Below, one piece after another: positions 59,992 through 64,000 of a stretch of DNA of 64,000 bases. The translations under genes and the position numbers were made by a program. Location: contig NZ_FQZS01000003.1 of NCBI RefSeq assembly GCF_900142105.1, forward strand, positions 1,720-65,719, in the 5' to 3' direction. Numbering within the stretch: position 1 is the first letter of the stretch; the number at the start of each line of letters is the position of its first letter. This DNA is from Lutispora thermophila DSM 19022. GTDB taxonomy: Bacteria > Bacillota > Clostridia > Lutisporales > Lutisporaceae. Under the pieces are notes generated by a model that was given only the letters and a program-made list of their open reading frames with translations, was not told the DNA's origin and searched no databases.

Positions 59992-61395
59992 ATGGGAACC
60001 ATTAAAGCCTTCTATACCATGCCTCATCCTCCCATTGTTGTGCCTGAGATAGGACGGGGAGAAGAGAAAAAGATAAAATCAACTTCCGATGCCTTTGACA
60101 AGGTGGCTGAAGAGATAGCTTCCATGGGTGCGGATACCATAATATTCATAACACCCCATGGACCGGTGTTTAGCGATGCGGTGGCTATGTCCTGCGAAGA
60201 CAGGATAAAAGGAGATTTAGGCAGATTCGGAGCTTCCCAGGTAGTTTTTGAGCATGAAATAAATATACCATTAACTGAAAAAATCATGTCGATGGCTGAG
60301 GAAGAAGGCATATTGACAGCAGAGATAACCAAAAAGTCTGCCAGAAGATATGGTATTGATTACGAGTTGGATCACGGGGTTATGGTGCCTCTTTATTTCA
60401 TAAACAAGAAGATTTCTAATTACAAGATTGTTCATATAACCTATGGTATGCTGCCTAAGCTACAGTTATATAGGTTTGGAATGTGCATCAGGAAAGCAGT
60501 GGAAGATAGCGATAACAATGCAGTTTTTATCGCCAGTGGAGATTTATCCCACAAACTGTCACATGACGGCCCCTATGGCTATGTACAGGAAGGGGAGATG
60601 TTCGACAGGGAAATAATTTCACTGCTTGAGAAAGGTGATGTGATTGGAGTTTTCAACATGGATCCCAATGTCATTGAGAGAGCCGCTGAATGCGGTCTAA
60701 GATCATATTATGTAATGCTAGGTGCTATGAATGGATATGACTTCAAAGGAAAGCTTTTATCTTATGAGGGCACTTTTGGAGTAGGTTACAGCATTATGAG
60801 CTTTTCTTTGGAAAAATCCCATATGGATATGTATAATGCTTTATGTGAGAAAAGCAAAGAAAGATTCAGAGAAAAAACAGGTAACGCAGATCCCTATGTG
60901 AGGTTAGCGAGAGAGAGCCTGACCCATTATTTGCTCCAAGGCAGTTACATGGATGTACCCGATTATGTGACAGAGGAAATGCTAAAAACAAAAAGAGGAG
61001 TTTTTGTATCCCTAAAGAAGGAAGGGCAGCTTAGAGGATGCATAGGAACTATATTCCCTGTTACCAACAGTATAGCGGAGGAGATCATCAGAAATGCGGT
61101 GGAAGCTGGCACTCAGGATCCCAGATTCAACCCTGTAAGAGAGGATGAACTGGAGGAAATAGATTTTTCTGTGGATGTGCTTACAGAACCTGAGAAAGCC
61201 ACAAAGTCAGAGTTGGACCCAAAGAGATACGGGGTTATAGTGAGATGGAGAGGAAGGACAGGATTGCTGCTGCCGGATCTGGAAGGTGTTGATACTGTGG
61301 AAGAACAGCTTAATATTGCCCTGAAAAAAGCAGGCATATCATCTTATGAGAATTATTCAATTGAGAAGTTTGAGGTTATCAGGCACAAGGAGTGA
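59992..61395 (+). CDS. AmmeMemoRadiSam fusion: LigB/MEMO-like plus AMMECR1 domain
   Basis: A 467-residue fusion. Residues about 1-265 resemble LigB/MEMO class III extradiol dioxygenases (MPHPPIVVPEIGRGEEKKI, IFITPHGPVFSD, YELDHGVMVPLYFI, FIASGDLSHKLSHDGPYGY), with conserved His residues for a metal. Residues about 285-467 are AMMECR1 (KKEGQLRGCIGTI, then EAGTQDPRFNPVREDELEEI). These proteins form the AmmeMemoRadiSam set with the radical SAM gene next door. The set's biochemical role is unknown. The gene overlaps the next start region. Confidence 0.88.
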   Translation: MGTIKAFYTMPHPPIVVPEIGRGEEKKIKSTSDAFDKVAEEIASMGADTIIFITPHGPVFSDAVAMSCEDRIKGDLGRFGASQVVFEHEINIPLTEKIMSMAEEEGILTAEITKKSARRYGIDYELDHGVMVPLYFINKKISNYKIVHITYGMLPKLQLYRFGMCIRKAVEDSDNNAVFIASGDLSHKLSHDGPYGYVQEGEMFDREIISLLEKGDVIGVFNMDPNVIERAAECGLRSYYVMLGAMNGYDFKGKLLSYEGTFGVGYSIMSFSLEKSHMDMYNALCEKSKERFREKTGNADPYVRLARESLTHYLLQGSYMDVPDYVTEEMLKTKRGVFVSLKKEGQLRGCIGTIFPVTNSIAEEIIRNAVEAGTQDPRFNPVREDELEEIDFSVDVLTEPEKATKSELDPKRYGVIVRWRGRTGLLLPDLEGVDTVEEQLNIALKKAGISSYENYSIEKFEVIRHKE

Positions 61396-61400
61396 TGCTT

Positions 61401-62255
61401 GTGATTAAGGATGCCATGTTTTGGGAAAAGCATGGAGATAGGATAAGATGTTCTTTATGCCCTCATAATTGCAATATAGGAGAGGGACAATATGGACTTT
61501 GCTCAGTGAGAACCAACATAGAGGGTAACCTTAAAACCATAAACTATGGAGAGATCACTGCCATAGCATTGGACCCCATAGAGAAAAAGCCTCTTTATCA
61601 CTTTTGTCCAGGAAGTAAAATTCTTTCTGTAGGTAGCTTTGGATGCAACTTTTTCTGCGGATTTTGCCAGAACTATTCCATAGCCCATTATAGAGCCGAG
61701 AGCAGATATTTTTCTCCTGAGGAATTGATAGAAACATGCAGGCAAATAGATGATAATATAGGCATAGCCTTTACATACAATGAGCCATCCATATGGTATG
61801 AATATGTTTGCGATACTGCCAAAAAGCTAAAGGAAGTGTGTCCACAGTATAAAGTGGTGCTGGTGACCAATGGATATATTCAGGAGAAGCCTTTGACAAA
61901 GATTCTGCCTTATATTGATGCCATGAATATTGACCTTAAATCCTTCAGACAGGATTATTATAATAAAATATGCGGCGGAGATATAAAGTATGTATTGGAA
62001 ACCATAGAAAAATGCTATGACAAATGCCACATAGAGATAACTACATTATTGGTAAATGGGCTAAATGATACAGTGGAAGAAGTGGAAAGGATTGCTGTTT
62101 TTTTGTCAAGCTTGGATAAAAATATCCCTCTTCATTTGACCAGGTATTTTCCAAATTATAAAATTCATCGTCCCCCTACGGATATTGATGTGATGCAAAA
62201 AGCCAGAGGAGTGGCATCAAAATATCTAAATTATGTATATCTGGGAAATGTTTAA
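61401..62255 (+). CDS. AmmeMemoRadiSam system radical SAM enzyme
   Basis: A 284-residue radical SAM enzyme with a CxxxCxxC-type cluster motif (CNFFCGFC, about residues 76-83) and further cysteines near the N-terminus (CSLCPHNCNIGEGQYGLC). It resembles pyruvate formate-lyase activating enzymes, and contains FTYNEPSIWYEYVCDTAKKL and NIDLKSFRQDYYNKICGG. The GTG at 61401 is chosen since AAGGAG lies eight bases upstream; ATG 61395 is too close to it. It is paired with the fusion gene upstream. Confidence 0.92.
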   Translation: MIKDAMFWEKHGDRIRCSLCPHNCNIGEGQYGLCSVRTNIEGNLKTINYGEITAIALDPIEKKPLYHFCPGSKILSVGSFGCNFFCGFCQNYSIAHYRAESRYFSPEELIETCRQIDDNIGIAFTYNEPSIWYEYVCDTAKKLKEVCPQYKVVLVTNGYIQEKPLTKILPYIDAMNIDLKSFRQDYYNKICGGDIKYVLETIEKCYDKCHIEITTLLVNGLNDTVEEVERIAVFLSSLDKNIPLHLTRYFPNYKIHRPPTDIDVMQKARGVASKYLNYVYLGNV

Positions 62256-62338
62256 ATAACTCTAAAGAAAAATCTTTTTTATTACGATATATAAATTGAA
62301 AGGATTTTATAAAACATTTTCCACGGAGGGATATGGTT

Positions 62339-62728
62339 ATGAGAGTTGAGTCTGTAAATAACATTCAAACAATACAGACAGCTGCAAGTATAAACAATGA
62401 GGCTAAAAGTAATGTACAGAATATACAGACTACAAATAATAAGCAAAAAGACAGTTATGATTACCAGGAATTGAGCCAAAAAACCAAGTATGAGCTTTCT
62501 ATCGATGAATCCTTATGGATAGAAATGATAGAAAAGGCCAATAAGGCTATCACAGGAGCTACATGCAGCTTTGAATATTCCATACATGAAGGAACCAAAG
62601 AGATCATGGTGAAAGTAATTAATAAGGAAACCCAGGAGGTTATAAGAGAAATCCCACCGGAAAAAATTCTTGATATGGTTGCAAAGATGTGGGAAATAGC
62701 GGGAATATTTGTTGATGAAAGGAGATAA
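62339..62728 (+). CDS. flaG: flagellar protein FlaG
   Basis: A 129-residue FlaG-family protein. N-terminal half is polar and repetitive (NIQTIQTAASINNE, NVQNIQTTNN); the C-terminal half SFEYSIHEGTKEIMVKVINK and QEVIREIPPEKILDMVAKMW is the FlaG domain. ATG 62339 lies eight bases after GGAGGGA; the ATG at 62333 is too near that site. Its stop overlaps the fliD start. Confidence 0.92.
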   Translation: MRVESVNNIQTIQTAASINNEAKSNVQNIQTTNNKQKDSYDYQELSQKTKYELSIDESLWIEMIEKANKAITGATCSFEYSIHEGTKEIMVKVINKETQEVIREIPPEKILDMVAKMWEIAGIFVDERR

Positions 62729-64000
62729 TGGCAGTGGCAAGTAGTATTTCTAATATACTCAATACCAAATTGAGATTTACAGGAATGGCCTCTGGCTTGG
62801 ATACAGATGCTATTGTACAGCAGATGATAAGAGTACAGCAGGCAAAAGTCGACAAGGTCAAGCAGGAAAAGCAGTTATTGGAATGGAAAAGAGATGATTA
62901 CAGATCCATTATTAATATGTTGAGAAGCTTCAAGGATGAATTCTTTGATGTTTTAAAGCCTGCCACATATATGAGATCTTCCAGCACATACTATGCTTAT
63001 AAGGTAAAGACCACCGATGAGAATGTGGCAACAGCCAAAAGCAATGGTAAGGTTGCAATGATGGAACATACAATTAAAGTAGAGCAATTGGCTGAAAAGG
63101 CAAAAATGGAATCCAGAGTTGGCGAACTAGGTCTTAATGGGCTTAGCATGGACAGTAAAATCAGTGAAGTAGCTAATAGTTTGGGCTTAAATTTGGAAGA
63201 TAATAAACTCTCATTGGAGATTAATGGTGAAGAAATAAAAATTTCAGCAGATAAGACTTTAAATGATTTGATCTCTGCTATCAATAATAGCGATGCAGGA
63301 GTCAGAATTAGCTATAGCTCATTTTTGGACAAGTTTATTGTAGAATCCAAGGCTACAGGAGCAGATGAGAAGATCGATGTCATCAGCAACAGCAATGCAA
63401 AGAATTTGTTTTATGGATTAGGTTTTGATGTTGATGAAGTTAAATACGGTAAGAATGCTAAGTTTAAGCTTGATGGCAAGAAAGATTCAAATGGACAGGA
63501 AGTCATAACAGAAAAAAACAGCAACACATTTACCATAGATGGTGTCACATATACATTGACAGGTGTAGGAGAAGCAAAGATCACTCTGACTCAGGACACA
63601 GATGCCATATATGAAAAAATAAAGAGTTTTATTGATAAATACAATGAGATAGTAGAAAAAATTACTACAAAAGTAACCGAAAAGAGACCAAGAAGCGGAG
63701 GAACAGACAAGGGAGACTATTATCTGCCTCTTACCGATGAGCAGAGAGAAGCAATGACGGAAGATGAAATCAAAAAGTGGGAAGAGAAGGCAAAAACAGG
63801 TCTATTGAGAAATGACAGCCTTTTACATGGTGTTCTTGAAAGAATGAGAAGCGCTATGAATGATCTAACCGAAGCCGGAGGCTTATTTTCAATAGGCATA
63901 TCTACAGGTAGCTGGAGAAACGGGGCTAAGCTTTTTATAGATGAGGATAAACTTAAAAAAGCCATAGAAGATAATCTGGACAAGGTTGTAGAGATATTTA
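62728..64000 (+). CDS. fliD: flagellar filament cap protein FliD (truncated by window edge)
   Basis: The 5' part of fliD (about 424 codons seen). The N-terminal RFTGMASGLDTDAIVQQMIR and VQQAKVDKVKQEKQLLEWKR are the HAP2 family start, and VGEAKITLTQDTDAIYEKIK belongs to the central domain. FliD caps the filament and folds flagellin at its tip. AAGGAG lies before ATG 62728, which overlaps the flaG stop by one base. It should be followed by more flagellar genes outside the window. Confidence 0.93.
   Translation, partial: MAVASSISNILNTKLRFTGMASGLDTDAIVQQMIRVQQAKVDKVKQEKQLLEWKRDDYRSIINMLRSFKDEFFDVLKPATYMRSSSTYYAYKVKTTDENVATAKSNGKVAMMEHTIKVEQLAEKAKMESRVGELGLNGLSMDSKISEVANSLGLNLEDNKLSLEINGEEIKISADKTLNDLISAINNSDAGVRISYSSFLDKFIVESKATGADEKIDVISNSNAKNLFYGLGFDVDEVKYGKNAKFKLDGKKDSNGQEVITEKNSNTFTIDGVTYTLTGVGEAKITLTQDTDAIYEKIKSFIDKYNEIVEKITTKVTEKRPRSGGTDKGDYYLPLTDEQREAMTEDEIKKWEEKAKTGLLRNDSLLHGVLERMRSAMNDLTEAGGLFSIGISTGSWRNGAKLFIDEDKLKKAIEDNLDKVVEIF

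Overview
The window comes from a low-GC, endospore-forming, flagellated member of the Firmicutes, most likely class Clostridia or Tissierellia. Four things point there: sporulation genes (ywmB, spoIID, a spoIIQ-type M23 gene, spoIIID, yyaC and two Spo0E-type phosphatases), a Bacillus-like flagellar gene order (flgM-flgN-flgK-flgL-fliW-csrA-flagellin), frequent TTG/GTG starts behind strong GGAGG sites, and a SAM-I riboswitch before metK. The species cannot be named from the sequence alone. The right edge cuts fliD and the left edge trims the 5' end of a riboswitch.

Layout. 1-0.9 kb: cyclic-di-GMP-I riboswitch and an exported transglutaminase-like protein. 1.1-14 kb: housekeeping genes (yqhQ, prmC, prfA, a cation/proton antiporter with a P-II-like partner, a ZIP transporter, the TsaC/Sua5 synthase, a YwlE-type phosphatase, rpiB, upp, a dCMP deaminase, a WecA/TagO-type transferase, wecB, and a two-subunit CoA-transferase). 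14.2-21.3 kb: the conserved ywmB-spoIID-spoIIQ-spoIIID-mbl-flgF-flgG-rod protein-fabZ block, without murA but with a small antisense Spo0E-type gene. 21.7-24.7 kb: yyaC, tRNA-Pro, tRNA-Val, tRNA-Tyr and the SAM riboswitch with metK. 24.8-29.8 kb: FliK-like, FlhB-C-like, FliS, a long flagellin and YaaR. 29.9-32.1 kb: a small regulatory locus with an orphan sigma factor, a divergent Spo0E/XRE pair, and the DUF1659-DUF2922-YvrJ trio. 32.1-33.5 kb: a GAF/HD-GYP protein. 33.6-37.6 kb: a ComK-like protein, recD2, comFC and yvyF behind a near-consensus promoter whose spacer is a perfect LexA (DinR) box. 37.7-45.5 kb: flgM to flagellin, with tandem flgK genes and an oversized flgL. 45.7-58.5 kb: a glycan island (three multidomain glycosyltransferases, a DegT aminotransferase, rfbDCBA). 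58.5-64 kb: an IS3 scar, wbqC-like gene, AmmeMemoRadiSam genes, flaG and fliD.

How the parts work together. Four of the five sigma-D sites reported share the form GCCGATAA or a one-base variant, three of them with a TAAA box and a 16-base spacer; the fourth has a weaker TTAA box and 15 bases, and the fifth has only the -10. CsrA and FliW sit directly before a flagellin whose leader carries a GGA-containing hairpin, as in the FliW-CsrA-Hag switch of Bacillus. The glycan island lies between flagellin and flaG-fliD, so flagellin glycosylation is its likely job. Cyclic-di-GMP appears as a riboswitch and as an HD-GYP phosphodiesterase.

The strongest candidates for something undescribed are: (i) a ComK-like/RecD2/ComFC operon apparently under SOS control; (ii) an orphan sigma factor locus in which two genes have Shine-Dalgarno-sequestering hairpins; and (iii) a family of intergenic elements with the core GACCCAAAAGGAATACC, several ending about 25 bases before a start codon.
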